Source of the DNA: an uncultured Saprospiraceae bacterium
GTDB taxonomy: Bacteria; Bacteroidota; Bacteroidia; Chitinophagales; Saprospiraceae
Direction: 5' to 3'
Assembly (NCBI GenBank): GCA_937974625.1
Contig: CALJVJ010000400.1
Span: 1 to 46,528, forward strand
DNA: 46,528 nt
Shown here: one piece after another, positions 18,679 through 28,317 of the stretch
Position numbering within the stretch: position 1 is the first letter of the stretch
Layout: each line of letters opens with the position of its first letter
Position numbers and translations under genes: made by a program
Notes under the pieces: model-generated
Seen by the model: only the letters and a program-made list of their open reading frames with translations
Told to the model about the DNA's origin: nothing
Databases searched by the model: none

Positions 18679-19771
18679 TTCTTTCGGCCAGTTTTTTAAC
18701 CTCTTGCGCAATCTCACTCGCTGCATTTGGTCTCGCCAATGTTTTAATTTGCTGGCTCAATTGGCGACTTTGTGTGTCGTTTCTCAAAATATGAATAGCC
18801 TTCGGAAGCATCTCTATGGTTGCGTCCGAATCCTTTACTAATAAAGCCGCTTGAATATCGACAAGGGCTTTTGCATTCATCGTTTGGTGATCTTCCGCCA
18901 CATTTGGGGAAGGTATTAACACCGTAGGTTTCCCCACCATGCTTAATTCTGAAATAGTCAATGCCCCTGCTCTACAAATCACTACATCCGCTATCGCATA
19001 TGCTAAATCCATTCTATCTAAAAATGGTCGAATTTCAACGTTTTGTAATTGCGCCGTTTCGCAATCTTTATAATCTTCGATATATAGCTTCCCTGCTTGC
19101 CAAAGTATCTGTATATCAGTTAATTGGCTTATCTCTTCTACATTGAACCGCATCGCTATATTCAAAGTTTTTGCCCCTAAACTTCCTCCAAATAACAAGA
19201 TTGTTTTTTTGCCTTTGGCTAATCCAAAATGCGCTAATCCCTCTGCTCTTAAATGGTCTAAATCACCGATATCATCCCGCACTGGATTTCCTGTCAACTG
19301 TAGTTTTTCTTTTGGAAAAAAACGCTCCATATTTGGATAGGCAACACAGACTTTTTGCGCTTTTTTTGCTAATAACTTATTCGTTATTCCTGCATAAGAA
19401 TTCTGCTCTTGCACCAAAACTGGAATGCCTTGCCTGTAAGCCATCTCTAAAGTTGGGCCACTTGCATATCCTCCTACTCCGACTACTACATCAGGTTTAA
19501 ATTCCCGAACTATCCAAAAGGATTTCCATAGACTACCTACTAAATGAAATAGATTTAGGAAATTTTTTAATGTCAATTTTCGTTGAAAGCCACTGATTTT
19601 TAATCCTTTAATCGGGTAACCTGCTTTTGGAACTTTTTCCATCTCCAGTTTTCCCTGTGCTCCTACGAATAAAATATCTATCGCTGGGTCTATTTTTCTT
19701 AATGCATCGGCAATGGCAATCGCGGGGAATACATGCCCCCCTGTGCCGCCGCCACTAATGATTACCTTCAT
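18671..19771 (-). CDS. murG: MurG, undecaprenyl-PP-MurNAc-pentapeptide GlcNAc transferase
   Basis: The membrane-associated glycosyltransferase that converts lipid I to lipid II with UDP-GlcNAc. The N-terminal GGGTGGHVFPAIAIADAL loop is the family signature. Also present are VGVGGYASGP, LVQEQNSYAGITN (lipid/acceptor side), a second GGSLGA loop and the donor-site stretch ICRAGALTISELSMVGKPTVLIPSP. The ATG at 19771 gives the normal MKVIISGGGTGG start; a TTG nine bases upstream touches the ftsW stop but is not needed. There are only five bases between the ftsW stop and this start, so the two are translationally close. Confidence 0.97.
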   Translation of the reverse strand: MKVIISGGGTGGHVFPAIAIADALRKIDPAIDILFVGAQGKLEMEKVPKAGYPIKGLKISGFQRKLTLKNFLNLFHLVGSLWKSFWIVREFKPDVVVGVGGYASGPTLEMAYRQGIPVLVQEQNSYAGITNKLLAKKAQKVCVAYPNMERFFPKEKLQLTGNPVRDDIGDLDHLRAEGLAHFGLAKGKKTILLFGGSLGAKTLNIAMRFNVEEISQLTDIQILWQAGKLYIEDYKDCETAQLQNVEIRPFLDRMDLAYAIADVVICRAGALTISELSMVGKPTVLIPSPNVAEDHQTMNAKALVDIQAALLVKDSDATIEMLPKAIHILRNDTQSRQLSQQIKTLARPNAASEIAQEVKKLAERRR

Positions 19772-19776
19772 AATTT

Positions 19777-20973
19777 TCAATTTCTATCTCCACCTCCTTG
19801 TGGTGGTCTTGCTGCTTTGCCAAAATCTTCTCCGATTGCCTCTGGTTCGGTTATTTTCTGTATATTTTTACTAACACTCAATATAATTCCAAAAGAAATA
19901 CAAGTGAATAATAAAGAAGTACCTCCATAACTTAACATCGGTAAAGTCAATCCCGTAACTGGCACTAAATGAACCGTTACCGCTATATTCGCTAAAGCTT
20001 GGATAACAATATTTAAAGTTAATCCTAGTGCCAACATTGCTCCGAATCCTTTATTACTTACTGTTACTAAAGTAATAACTCTAAACAATAAAAGTAGAAA
20101 CAAACTGATAATCGTAAAGCCTCCTAAAAGACCATACTCTTCGACTATTACGGCAAATACACAATCCGCATGGGCAGATGGTAAAGTATTTCTCACCATA
20201 CTATTTCCAGGACCTTCGCCCCAAAAAAGACCGCCACTGGCAATCGCCATTTTGGCTTGTTGGATTTGGTACTCTCCATCTAGATTCATCCTAAAATTGG
20301 TAATCCTTTTGGTCCAAGTATCTACCCGAACAAATTCTGGAAAAAAGTTACCTAAAATAATCATCGCAGCAAATAGGACTATTCCACACATTATCAATAG
20401 CACAATGTATTTTAAATCCACTCTACCTACAAACATCATCAGCATCGATATTAAAAATATCAATGCTGCAGTTGATAAATCAGAAGGTAAAATGAGCCCA
20501 ACAACGATGATAACTGGAACGATAATAGGCAAAAAAGCACTATTAAAATCCTTTATATACTCACTGATAGACAATACTTTAGCCAAATACATGAACAAGG
20601 CAATCTTTGCAAAGTCTGAAGTTTGAAATGTCAAGCCAGTAAAAGGCACTGCTATCCAGCGCCTAGCCTCATTAATTTCTGGTCCCAACGCTAAAGTATA
20701 GACCAGTAAGGGGATGGATAATAAAAACAGCGTCGCCGCCATTTTTGAATATCGCTTTGGGTGCATTAAGTAACACATATAGGCTAAGATTAAACCTAAA
20801 CTCAAAATGCCCACTTGTTTCAATAAATAACTGCTGGTATCACCTGCGTGATATCGAAAAGCCAGTGTTCCAGTCGCCGAATAGCTGATGATGATGGAAA
20901 ACAACGCCAACAAGGCGAAAATCATCCAGATGACTTTGTCACCTCTTAATTCGGAATAGATTCTACTGCTCAC
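19777..20973 (-). CDS. ftsW: FtsW, SEDS-family peptidoglycan polymerase
   Basis: The septal glycan polymerase of the SEDS family, working with the transpeptidase FtsI. At 398 residues with about ten membrane spans it is normal length. Conserved stretches include NEARRWI after the fourth span, the QIQQAKMAIASGGLFWGEGPG periplasmic loop (GGLFG-like), PSAHADCVFAVIVEEYGLLGG with the catalytic Asp neighbourhood, and VTGLTLPMLSYGGTSLL near the C-terminus. It is preceded by a 711-bp ORF-free gap where murD lies in most relatives, and followed directly by murG. Confidence 0.96.
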   Translation of the reverse strand: MSSRIYSELRGDKVIWMIFALLALFSIIISYSATGTLAFRYHAGDTSSYLLKQVGILSLGLILAYMCYLMHPKRYSKMAATLFLLSIPLLVYTLALGPEINEARRWIAVPFTGLTFQTSDFAKIALFMYLAKVLSISEYIKDFNSAFLPIIVPVIIVVGLILPSDLSTAALIFLISMLMMFVGRVDLKYIVLLIMCGIVLFAAMIILGNFFPEFVRVDTWTKRITNFRMNLDGEYQIQQAKMAIASGGLFWGEGPGNSMVRNTLPSAHADCVFAVIVEEYGLLGGFTIISLFLLLLFRVITLVTVSNKGFGAMLALGLTLNIVIQALANIAVTVHLVPVTGLTLPMLSYGGTSLLFTCISFGIILSVSKNIQKITEPEAIGEDFGKAARPPQGGGDRN

Positions 20974-21684
20974 AGTTATTTCAGTTATCTGTTAGAAATC
21001 GTCAATCTTCGGTTATCCAAAGGATAAGCCTAACATTCGACAATATTAAATATTTCAATTAGTGGAATCGTGCTTGAAACGCTCTTGGGGGAAGAGGTAC
21101 ATATAAGGAAAGCATAGGTGTGAAGTGGGGGATAGAACTATATAGTATACCATACTATGGTATTACCTTTTAAGCTCTTAACTTTCATCGAAACCTTTCC
21201 TTAAAATACTTTCAGCCCGTAGTTGTTTTCTCTCCCAACTAGTGAATTCAAAAATTAAAAATGTAAAATTCAAAACCCGCTCGCCCGAGGCATTTGGGCT
21301 GGTCTAAAAGTGCTAAAAAATAGCAATTTACCATTTGAATCAGTACAAATAATTTTATTCTTCCTAATTGGAACTAAAATTCCTTTCTGAGTTGTCACTT
21401 AAAACCTACTAAATAAATTTAGTAGCTTTTTCTGTAAGGGATTACTCAAAATTTTAGAGTCAACTACAAGAGCCTTTTCTTTTCTCGGATGGTTTTCTAA
21501 TCGTCCGTGGTAAGTTGAAAATTGAATGGTTCTTATAGTTTTCTCATAGTTTTTTTAATGGTTACGCAACTCGAAAAATCGGTATGCGCTTTAACCTAGT
21601 CTGTCTATTTTCTCTTTTCTCTTAAATTTATATAGTCGTCGAATAAACCCGCCCGCATGCGCAATCGTGCTGGTTCGACGGTAA
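20974..21684. other. 711-bp ORF-free gap in the dcw cluster (usual murD position)
   Basis: No frame on either strand supports a protein, and no Mur-ligase motif was found, so murD is truly absent here. Visible structure: overlapping palindromes ATAGTAT-ACC-ATACTAT (21142-21158) and ATACCAT-ACT-ATGGTAT (21147-21163), which cannot form together; a hairpin CTACTAAA/TTTAGTAG near 21408; and CGTCGAA/TTCGACG arms at about 21637-21680 just after mraY. This may be a long leader or spacer RNA between mraY and ftsW. Confidence 0.6.
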
Positions 21685-22950
21685 TTATCTTAATTTTAAA
21701 GTAATTATGGTTAGCACAGCTAATAAAACTGCTACTATCCAAAATCGAGCTACTATTTTCGCCTCATGCATTCCCTTTTTTTGATAGTGATGATGCAATG
21801 GAGACATTAGAAAAACTCTTCGGCCTTCGCCGTATTTATTCTTAGTGTACTTAAAATAAGACACTTGAATCATAACGGATAGTATTTCTACTAAAAATAT
21901 ACCGCATAAAATGGGTATCAGTAATTCCTTTCTTATCAATACTGCTAAGGTGGCAATTACGCCGCCTAGCATCAGACTTCCTGTATCGCCCATGAATACT
22001 CTAGCTGGATATGCATTATGCCATAAAAAACCAATGCATCCTCCTAAGAAACAGGCACAAAAAATTACCAGTTCTTCACTATTAGGAATATATAGGATGT
22101 TGAGATAGTCTGCAAAAATAGTATTACTTGATACATAAGCTAAAATGCCTAGTGTACCGCCAACAATGGCCGAAACACCTGTTGCTAATCCATCTAATCC
22201 GTCCGTCAAATTGGCACCATTTGATACCGCCGTAATGATAAAAATTATCAGTGGTATAAATAGTATCCAGATATATTTTGATGCGCTTTCGCCCAAAAAC
22301 CAGAATAAATTCGAATAGTTAAATTCATTGTTTTTTAGAAACGGGACATTTGTCAATGGTGCTTTTACATAAGCAAAAGATTCTACTTTGGATAAATCAT
22401 TTTTATCAATCGGTACCTCTACCATTTTGATAATTTCGTATCCTTTGTCCATTGCTAATTCATCATCCATTCTTACCAACACATCGTTATGAAAAATCAT
22501 AACCGCTCCAATGATGAACCCCAATACTATCTGTCCCAATATCTTGAACTTCCCTTGAAGTCCCTTTTTGTCTTTTTTGAAGACTTTTATATAGTCATCC
22601 ATAAAGCCGATACCTGCTAACCAAATCGTTGCAAAAAGCATCAACAAAATATAGACATTTGTCAAATCGTTTAACAATATAGATGGAACTACTATAGCTA
22701 ATACAATTATTATTCCACCCATTGTTGGCGTACCCTCTTTCTCCTTCTGTCCTGCTAATCCAAGGTCTCTAACAGTCTCCCCAACTTGCTGTCTTCGAAG
22801 AAAATTTATGATGCTTCCACCAAATATCATCGAAATTATCAAAGAAATTAATATGGCTAAACCCGCTCGAAATGTGATATAATCAAATAATCTTGCCCAG
22901 CTTGCCCATTCAAAATTTTTGTGTAGCCATTCAAAAAAATGGTAAAACAT
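21685..22950 (-). CDS. mraY: MraY, phospho-MurNAc-pentapeptide transferase
   Basis: The integral membrane enzyme that links UDP-MurNAc-pentapeptide to undecaprenyl phosphate, making lipid I. Seen: [12 protein letters not shown], the DDYIK aspartate pair region ([17 protein letters not shown]), [22 protein letters not shown] and the C-terminal [11 protein letters not shown] histidine motif. About ten membrane segments. A polar insert of some 60 residues (from [13 protein letters not shown] to [11 protein letters not shown]) makes it 421 residues, longer than the roughly 360 of Proteobacteria but common in this phylum. Confidence 0.97.
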   Translation of the reverse strand: MFYHFFEWLHKNFEWASWARLFDYITFRAGLAILISLIISMIFGGSIINFLRRQQVGETVRDLGLAGQKEKEGTPTMGGIIIVLAIVVPSILLNDLTNVYILLMLFATIWLAGIGFMDDYIKVFKKDKKGLQGKFKILGQIVLGFIIGAVMIFHNDVLVRMDDELAMDKGYEIIKMVEVPIDKNDLSKVESFAYVKAPLTNVPFLKNNEFNYSNLFWFLGESASKYIWILFIPLIIFIITAVSNGANLTDGLDGLATGVSAIVGGTLGILAYVSSNTIFADYLNILYIPNSEELVIFCACFLGGCIGFLWHNAYPARVFMGDTGSLMLGGVIATLAVLIRKELLIPILCGIFLVEILSVMIQVSYFKYTKNKYGEGRRVFLMSPLHHHYQKKGMHEAKIVARFWIVAVLLAVLTIITLKLR

Positions 22951-23371
22951 AGTTGGTTCGCCCGTTATATTTTCGATTCTGCTACAAGGTAAAAAAAGTT
23001 TTTTACTTATCCTAATAAATTGATAATCAATTTGTTATAAAAAATAAACTTTTTTTTAAAACCCCATGCAAACTTCAAAAAAGTGATAGTTTTTTATTTA
23101 CGGCGTAATGTTAAGAAAAATATTTTAAATAATCGCATCGAATATTTTTTCATAAATATTTCTCTCATACATTAAAAAAACTCGACAATTAACTTTAATT
23201 TTGATTTCAGAGTAGCCTAACAAAAAAGGCTAATTATGAAATTAAAGAAATGTTGTATTTGTTAAAATTTCATTTTTCTTGGTTTTTTTCCATTAAAAAT
23301 AAAAGGTCTCAACAAAAAACTACATTCTTATGGCTACTCTTTCTCCCGACTTTCGGAAGAAAAAACAGTAG

Positions 23372-23447
23372 GCAGCGGGCATTATTAACTTTTAATTTTG
23401 ATGATAATAAGTGCCTTTCCTCATCTAAATAAAAAGTTACCCGCTGC
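23372..23447. repeat. Long hairpin, GCAGCGGG/CCCGCTGC arms
   Basis: GCAGCGGG (23372-23379) and AACTTTT (23387-23393) pair with AAAAGTT (23432-23438) and CCCGCTGC (23440-23447), a two-part stem closing a roughly 38-base AT-rich loop. The G+C-rich outer stem stands out in this very AT-rich gap. Confidence 0.6.
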
Positions 23448-23755
23448 AAACTGTCAAACATCAATCTGAGAATGATAATAGTTCTTCATCTGAAATAGTC
23501 TTTTGATTTTTTATTAACAAAAAATGACTACTGCTTTTGAGTTTTTCAATTGATTCTTTTTTTAATAGGTTTTCAACCCATAAAAAAAAGTAATCATTTG
23601 AAAAACGAAGCATCCATTTTTTGTGGATTTAAGCTAGGTTACTACAAATAACCAAAGGTCTCAAATTTAGTATTCAATCGACTTTTCAGTTGTACATTAG
23701 TTTAGCATCGACAGCAAGGAACGATGAAAAAATAACTATTCATTTTTGACTTGTC

Positions 23756-23836
23756 TTTTTTGTACCTAACTTCGTTAAAAATACTCGCCATAGCAAAAGC
23801 TATGTCTGCGTTTTTTGCCTTGTTAGTCACAAAAAA
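23756..23836. repeat. 81-bp imperfect palindrome centred on CATAGC-AAAA-GCTATG
   Basis: The outer arms TTTTTTGT and ACAAAAAA, the inner CTAAC/GTTAG, AAAAA/TTTTT and CGC/GCG blocks, and the core CATAGCAAAAGCTATG all pair in register, with mismatched patches between. The spread of pairing over about 38 bases per arm suggests a decayed palindromic element rather than chance. Confidence 0.6.
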
Positions 23837-23926
23837 TCCTAATTCGAAATTTGAACACTTATTTCTACATCGCTCCAAACAGTTTGCATTGAAAAATGAA
23901 AATCTATAAACAATTTTAATTTTTCT

Positions 23927-23982
23927 CTTCTACCACAGAGTAGAAGTTGAATAACTAAAAGGTCCCTCAACCCTTAGTTATT
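23927..23982. repeat. Two adjacent hairpins before murE 3' side
   Basis: CTTCTAC-cacaga-GTAGAAG (23927-23946) is followed at once by AATAACTAA (23950-23958) pairing with TTAGTTATT (23974-23982). The second hairpin is followed on the plus strand by a T-rich stretch, but no plus-strand gene precedes it. On the minus strand it would sit in the RNA between murE and mraY. Confidence 0.5.
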
Positions 23983-24101
23983 TAATGTTTTTTCTTGTTG
24001 ACTAAAATTCAAAGTGATGCGTGCGTGCTTTTACTTTTAATTTTAAACTCAACTCAAAGTGTACATTAGTAATGCACTGTTGCTGTCATCGCTAGACTAA
24101 A

Positions 24102-25547
24102 TTAATACAGTTCGTTTATTAAACATTGTTTGTCGTCAAAAGGGAACTTTTCCCCTTTTATTTCTTGATATTTTTCATGCCCCTTTCCCGCTACTAGAAT
24201 TATATCTCCAGTTTTTGCGAATTTACAGGCTGTTTTTATTGCTTGTTTCCTATCAGATATTACCAATACTTTATGATTAGCTTCTTCAGGAATTCCTTTT
24301 TCCATATCTGCCAATATGGTGTTGGGTGCTTCACTTCTTGGATTATCAGAAGTTAATATCACCATATCACTTTTTTCACAAGCCACTTTTGCCATAATCG
24401 GCCGTTTCGCTTTATCTCTATCTCCTCCACATCCTACTAATGTGATAATTTTTTGGGAGCGTTTCGCTACTGCTTGAATCGTATCCAAAACATTGACTAA
24501 AGCATCTGGGGTATGGGCATAATCCACAATTCCCACTTTGCCATTTTTGACTACTGTATCAAACCGCCCTTCTGCTGCTGTTAGATTACTAAGTATGGTC
24601 AATAATTCTACATTATCGAAATTAAGTAATTTACCTACTCCATAAACTGCCAATAAATTATAGGCATTGAAAACACCGACTAATCTACAGTATAATTCTT
24701 GTTCATTCACTGTTAGATGTAAGCCCTCGATTCTATTTCCTAGAATTTTAGCTTTATAGTCTGCCATTCTTCTCAATCCGTAAGTGGCAATTTTTGCTTT
24801 GGTATTTTGTACCATTATTTTGCCGTTTTTGTCATCTACATTGGTCAGTGCAAATGCGGTTTTCGGCAAATCGTCAAAGAACTTCTTTTTTGCGTTGATA
24901 TATTCTTTAAAGGTCTTATGATAATCTAGGTGGTCATGTGAAATGTTGGTGTATATTCCTCCTTTGAAGACCAAGCCATTGATTCTTTCTTGATGTATAG
25001 CGTGAGAACTGACTTCCATAAAGGCATATTCGCAGCCTTGATTAACCATCTCATCCAATAAGGAATTAATGGCAATGGCGTCAGGTGTGGTGTGGGTCGA
25101 GGGTATCGTCTCTTGTCCGATTTTATTTTCAACGGTAGATAAAAGACCAACTTTATAGCCTAATTCCGAAAACAACCGATGCAATAATGTTACGGTGGTT
25201 GTTTTGCCGTTGGTCCCAGTGACTCCAATTAGTTGAAGTTTCTTTGACGGATGTTGGTAATAATTATGAGCAAGCATGCCCAAAGCAGCAGCGCTATTCG
25301 CTACTTTTATATACAAAATGGATTCGTCTATTTTTTCTGGAAGTGTTTCACATACAATGACTGTTGCTCCACTTACTATTGCTTTTTCAATGAATTTATG
25401 TCCATCTACTTGTGTGCCTTTTACGGCTATAAAGAGGGACGCTGCCTCTACCTTTCGGGAATCAAAGACTACCTTAGATATCTCTCTGTTTGAATGACCA
25501 ACTTTTTGCTCAATTATAATATTTGATAAAATTGGTTCAAGTTTCAT
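24102..25547 (-). CDS. murE: MurE, UDP-MurNAc-tripeptide synthetase (meso-DAP adding)
   Basis: The cytoplasmic Mur ligase that adds the third amino acid to UDP-MurNAc-L-Ala-D-Glu. Domains in order: N-terminal substrate domain (KVVFDSRKVEAASLFIAVKG), ATP loop GVTGTNGKTTT, substrate region HTTPDA and EVSSHAIHQERINGL, NISHDHLDYHKTF, YAHTPDAL and the C-terminal DNPRSE. The DNPR motif is the known marker for meso-diaminopimelate rather than lysine, so the wall is DAP type. It has 481 residues, normal. A 206-bp gap separates it from ftsI and a 1.15-kb gap from mraY, both unusual inside a dcw operon. Confidence 0.97.
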   Translation of the reverse strand: MKLEPILSNIIIEQKVGHSNREISKVVFDSRKVEAASLFIAVKGTQVDGHKFIEKAIVSGATVIVCETLPEKIDESILYIKVANSAAALGMLAHNYYQHPSKKLQLIGVTGTNGKTTTVTLLHRLFSELGYKVGLLSTVENKIGQETIPSTHTTPDAIAINSLLDEMVNQGCEYAFMEVSSHAIHQERINGLVFKGGIYTNISHDHLDYHKTFKEYINAKKKFFDDLPKTAFALTNVDDKNGKIMVQNTKAKIATYGLRRMADYKAKILGNRIEGLHLTVNEQELYCRLVGVFNAYNLLAVYGVGKLLNFDNVELLTILSNLTAAEGRFDTVVKNGKVGIVDYAHTPDALVNVLDTIQAVAKRSQKIITLVGCGGDRDKAKRPIMAKVACEKSDMVILTSDNPRSEAPNTILADMEKGIPEEANHKVLVISDRKQAIKTACKFAKTGDIILVAGKGHEKYQEIKGEKFPFDDKQCLINELY

Positions 25548-25733
25548 AGTGTGAAGTTGAATTTGTACGAAGCGCCTTTCACGGTTTCGCTATTCTACTG
25601 TTAAATGTAAATGGTTTGAATGGGGTTTTACATTTTTAAAATTTTTAATATAAAATAGCGGTTTTGAATTTATTACGTTTAGGCGATACTAATAAGTCTC
25701 AGCAGGTGTCTTTATGTTTATAGTGTTTCAAAA

Positions 25734-25748
25734 GTGAGATATACTCAC
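25734..25748 (-). repeat. Short hairpin directly after ftsI
   Basis: On the minus strand GTGAG-TATAT-CTCAC followed by TTTT begins six bases past the ftsI stop. With five base pairs and four T it is at best a weak attenuator between ftsI and murE. The rest of the 206-bp gap shows nothing clear. Confidence 0.3.
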
Positions 25749-25753
25749 TAGGT

Positions 25754-27892
25754 TTAGCCTAAAAACAATTTTATCTGTTGTCCTCGGATTCGTGTTCCAG
25801 GAATGATGGATTGTCTTCTGACTTTGCCTGCACCCGTTACTTTGACTCGTAGTCCTTTATTCTCTAATAGGTAGAGTGCGTCTCTTAACCCCATTCCCAC
25901 CACATTCGGTACTTTCTTTTCAGGAATGGTTCTTCTTCGGATTTTCAGTGAGTCATTTAAAGAAGTGACTACTGACCACTCGTTTTTAGTTCGAGTCGTA
26001 TAATCCATATCAAGCGTTTGTAATATCGCTTCAAAATCATCACGGTAACCTAGATTGTTATGTGGTAATGCTGCCGTAGGAAGCCTGTTTACTGTTTTGG
26101 CATTCATGGAATTATAGAATGCAGGCTGTGTATCAAAACACTTATCTGCTATTCGTCGAAATACAGGCCCTGCTACGTCTCCTCCATAATGACTCCCAAC
26201 CGTGGGTCCATTAATGACCACAATACAGGAGTAAATTGGATTTTCAGCAGGAAAATAACCAGCAAAAGAGGCTACGTGCTTAAGTTCGGAAGCTTTATTA
26301 TTTAAACGGTGGTAATTTAATTCGGAGGTGCCTGTCTTGGCGGCAAATTTGTATCGGCTACTTTTTAGCTTTTCAGCTGTACCCCGCTCTACTACTCCTT
26401 CTAATAATGTTTTAGCTGCTCGAATCGTGCCACTTGAGGCGATTCGCCTTTTCGTGACTATCGGAGGGAAATTTTGTAGCGTTTCTCCTTCCTGTTGAAT
26501 TTCCTTAACTAAATAAGGCTTCATCATTCTGCCATCATTCGCAACTGCATTATAGAAATTGAGTAATTGTAGTGGCGTTATCATGGTTTCGTAACCCATC
26601 GCCATCCAAGGTAAGGTAATACCACTCCAAAGATGTTCTTCGCTATTGGCTTCTTTCACGTAAGGTCTGCCCTCCCCTTCAATTTCAATTCCTGTCATAG
26701 AATTTAAATTAAAAGATTTGATGCGTTTGATAAATTGTCTAGCCGTTTTTTCATTCCGGTTGTAGTGCTTATCAATCAGCTTAGCAATCCCTACATTCGA
26801 AGAAATCTCAAATGCACGTTGTATAGTTGTGGAGTCGGTTACAAAAGATTCTTTACCAGAATCAATTAATAACTCATCATAAAATTCATATTTTCCAGAA
26901 TCTAGTTCTACTATATCATTTAGTTCTATATGACCATCTTCTAATAAGGCCATAATGGAAGCTAATTTATAAGTTGAACCGGGTTCATATAAAGAAGCAA
27001 TTGCATGGTTATAGGTTTCCCCCCATTCTTGCTTATCCTTATATTTTTTGAGATTGACAATGGCTTTAATCGCACCTGTCTTCACTTCCATCACTATAGC
27101 AACTCCATACATCGCTTTGCTTTTTTTCACTGCTGCTTCTAGTGCGTTATGTGCTGCGTCTTGAATATTTATATCTATGGTTGTAACAATATCTAAGCCT
27201 TTTTTAGGCTCTATTTTCGTCAAATCACTTACAGGCATCCAGTTATCTTTACCACTCAATCTATACATGAGTCGTTTTCCTGTTTCGCCTGCTAAGGTTT
27301 TATGAAAATAGCCATCTAGCCCAACTTTTTTTGTTTCCCTATCATATCCTAAGGTCCTATTGGCCAAAGGTCTAAAGGGATTATCTCTTCTGAATCTTCC
27401 TTCGGGCATAAATCCGCCCTTATATCTTCCTTTATTAAAAATTGGAAAAGATTGTATCTTTTCCTTTAGTGGAAAACTTACTCTTTCTTTTATTTTAAGG
27501 TATCGTTTTCCTGCGTTGCGCTTATCTGTTAGTATTTGTTTCCAACCACCTTCTGTATACTCGGTGTTGATTTTTGCCAAACAATGTGCCAATGAATCCA
27601 CATTTTCGTTAAAAAGTTCGTCGCTTGCTTGCGTAGGATCAAAATATATGTCAAAGAACGGTAAGGAGGTTGCCAATATGCTGCCATCTGCGGCAAATAT
27701 ATTTCCGCGTTCGGCTTCTATTGGTCGCTCCTGAATATTTAAACTATCTCTAACTCCTCTCCATTTCTCTCCTTCTACAAATTGGATTTTTACTGCTTTG
27801 CCCATTATCACTAATGCAGCTAAAGCTATCATAAACCCAACTATATATACTCGAATTAGAACTTCATTCTTAATGTTAATTATCTTCGCCAT
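25754..27892 (-). CDS. ftsI: FtsI/PBP3-type transpeptidase with PASTA domain
   Basis: The class B penicillin-binding protein that cross-links septal peptidoglycan with FtsW. One N-terminal membrane span (about 12-30), then the dimerisation/pedestal region (RPIEAERGNIFAADGSILAT). The transpeptidase domain has all three active-site motifs: S306-T-Y-K309, S364-S-N366 and K519-T-G521. A C-terminal PASTA domain (about 645-712: KKVPNVVGMGLRDALYLLEN, then GLRVKV) is typical of Bacteroidota and Firmicutes FtsI and distinguishes it from the E. coli form. The 712-residue length fits. Follows ftsL by 98 bp. Confidence 0.95.
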   Translation of the reverse strand: MAKIINIKNEVLIRVYIVGFMIALAALVIMGKAVKIQFVEGEKWRGVRDSLNIQERPIEAERGNIFAADGSILATSLPFFDIYFDPTQASDELFNENVDSLAHCLAKINTEYTEGGWKQILTDKRNAGKRYLKIKERVSFPLKEKIQSFPIFNKGRYKGGFMPEGRFRRDNPFRPLANRTLGYDRETKKVGLDGYFHKTLAGETGKRLMYRLSGKDNWMPVSDLTKIEPKKGLDIVTTIDINIQDAAHNALEAAVKKSKAMYGVAIVMEVKTGAIKAIVNLKKYKDKQEWGETYNHAIASLYEPGSTYKLASIMALLEDGHIELNDIVELDSGKYEFYDELLIDSGKESFVTDSTTIQRAFEISSNVGIAKLIDKHYNRNEKTARQFIKRIKSFNLNSMTGIEIEGEGRPYVKEANSEEHLWSGITLPWMAMGYETMITPLQLLNFYNAVANDGRMMKPYLVKEIQQEGETLQNFPPIVTKRRIASSGTIRAAKTLLEGVVERGTAEKLKSSRYKFAAKTGTSELNYHRLNNKASELKHVASFAGYFPAENPIYSCIVVINGPTVGSHYGGDVAGPVFRRIADKCFDTQPAFYNSMNAKTVNRLPTAALPHNNLGYRDDFEAILQTLDMDYTTRTKNEWSVVTSLNDSLKIRRRTIPEKKVPNVVGMGLRDALYLLENKGLRVKVTGAGKVRRQSIIPGTRIRGQQIKLFLG

Positions 27893-27990
27893 GTAGTTGG
27901 TCGTTGGTTATTTGCCATTTGTCATTGGTACCTTACAACCTTTGACTTATGACTTCATTTATAACCTTAGTTTTCTCATTGTTCAGTAAA

Positions 27991-28302
27991 TTACTCCACT
28001 GTAATCTTTATCGGATGCTTTCCTCTGTTACTCAATCCTTTCTCTTTCACTTTATCTGCTACTTCGGATTGTTTACTCTTTTTCATCAAGTCCGCTTTTA
28101 ATGACAAATAATGCCATCTTAATCGGTCCACATCGTCTTGTAAAGACTGTATTTCTCGGACATTTTTCTCGGAATAATGTCGATTTGCTATATATATGGT
28201 CACTAAAAATCCAAGAAAAAAGACAAATAGTAGATTTGATAATATCCACTTGGCTGCCATTCCACTTAAGGATTCTTTTGGACCGAGTTTTTTCTTTGCC
28301 AT
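27991..28302 (-). CDS. ftsL: FtsL-like divisome membrane protein
   Basis: A 103-residue bitopic protein: basic N-terminus (MAKKKLGPKESLSG), one membrane span at about 20-42 (NLLFVFFLGFLVTIYIANRH), then a short coiled coil (EKNVREIQSLQDDVDRLRWH). Size, topology and position between rsmH and ftsI are those of FtsL, which pairs with FtsB and FtsQ; the sequence itself is poorly conserved, so the name rests mainly on context. It begins 15 bases after the rsmH stop and is almost certainly co-transcribed. Confidence 0.8.
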   Translation of the reverse strand: MAKKKLGPKESLSGMAAKWILSNLLFVFFLGFLVTIYIANRHYSEKNVREIQSLQDDVDRLRWHYLSLKADLMKKSKQSEVADKVKEKGLSNRGKHPIKITVE

Positions 28303-28317
28303 AATTCTTTAGGACTT

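Larger units (their letters stand above)
22951..24101. other. 1151-bp ORF-free, hairpin-rich gap between murE and mraY
   Basis: No supported ORF; the short open frame at 23250 has low-complexity, non-protein-like composition. The stretch is AT rich and holds at least four inverted repeats, listed separately. murE and mraY are usually adjacent or nearly so, so this is a large non-coding insertion inside the cluster. It could be a long intercistronic RNA, a decayed insert, or a set of small repeat elements. Confidence 0.6.

Noticed and set aside
20974..21684. Possible murD pseudogene
   Set aside because: No GTNGKT-like, HLDRH-like or other Mur-ligase fragment was found in any frame; the gap is also only half the gene's length.
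23250..23432. 60-residue open frame in the murE-mraY gap
   Set aside because: Its composition is Lys/Phe/Leu low complexity, it runs against the cluster and it overlaps the GCAGCGGG hairpin.
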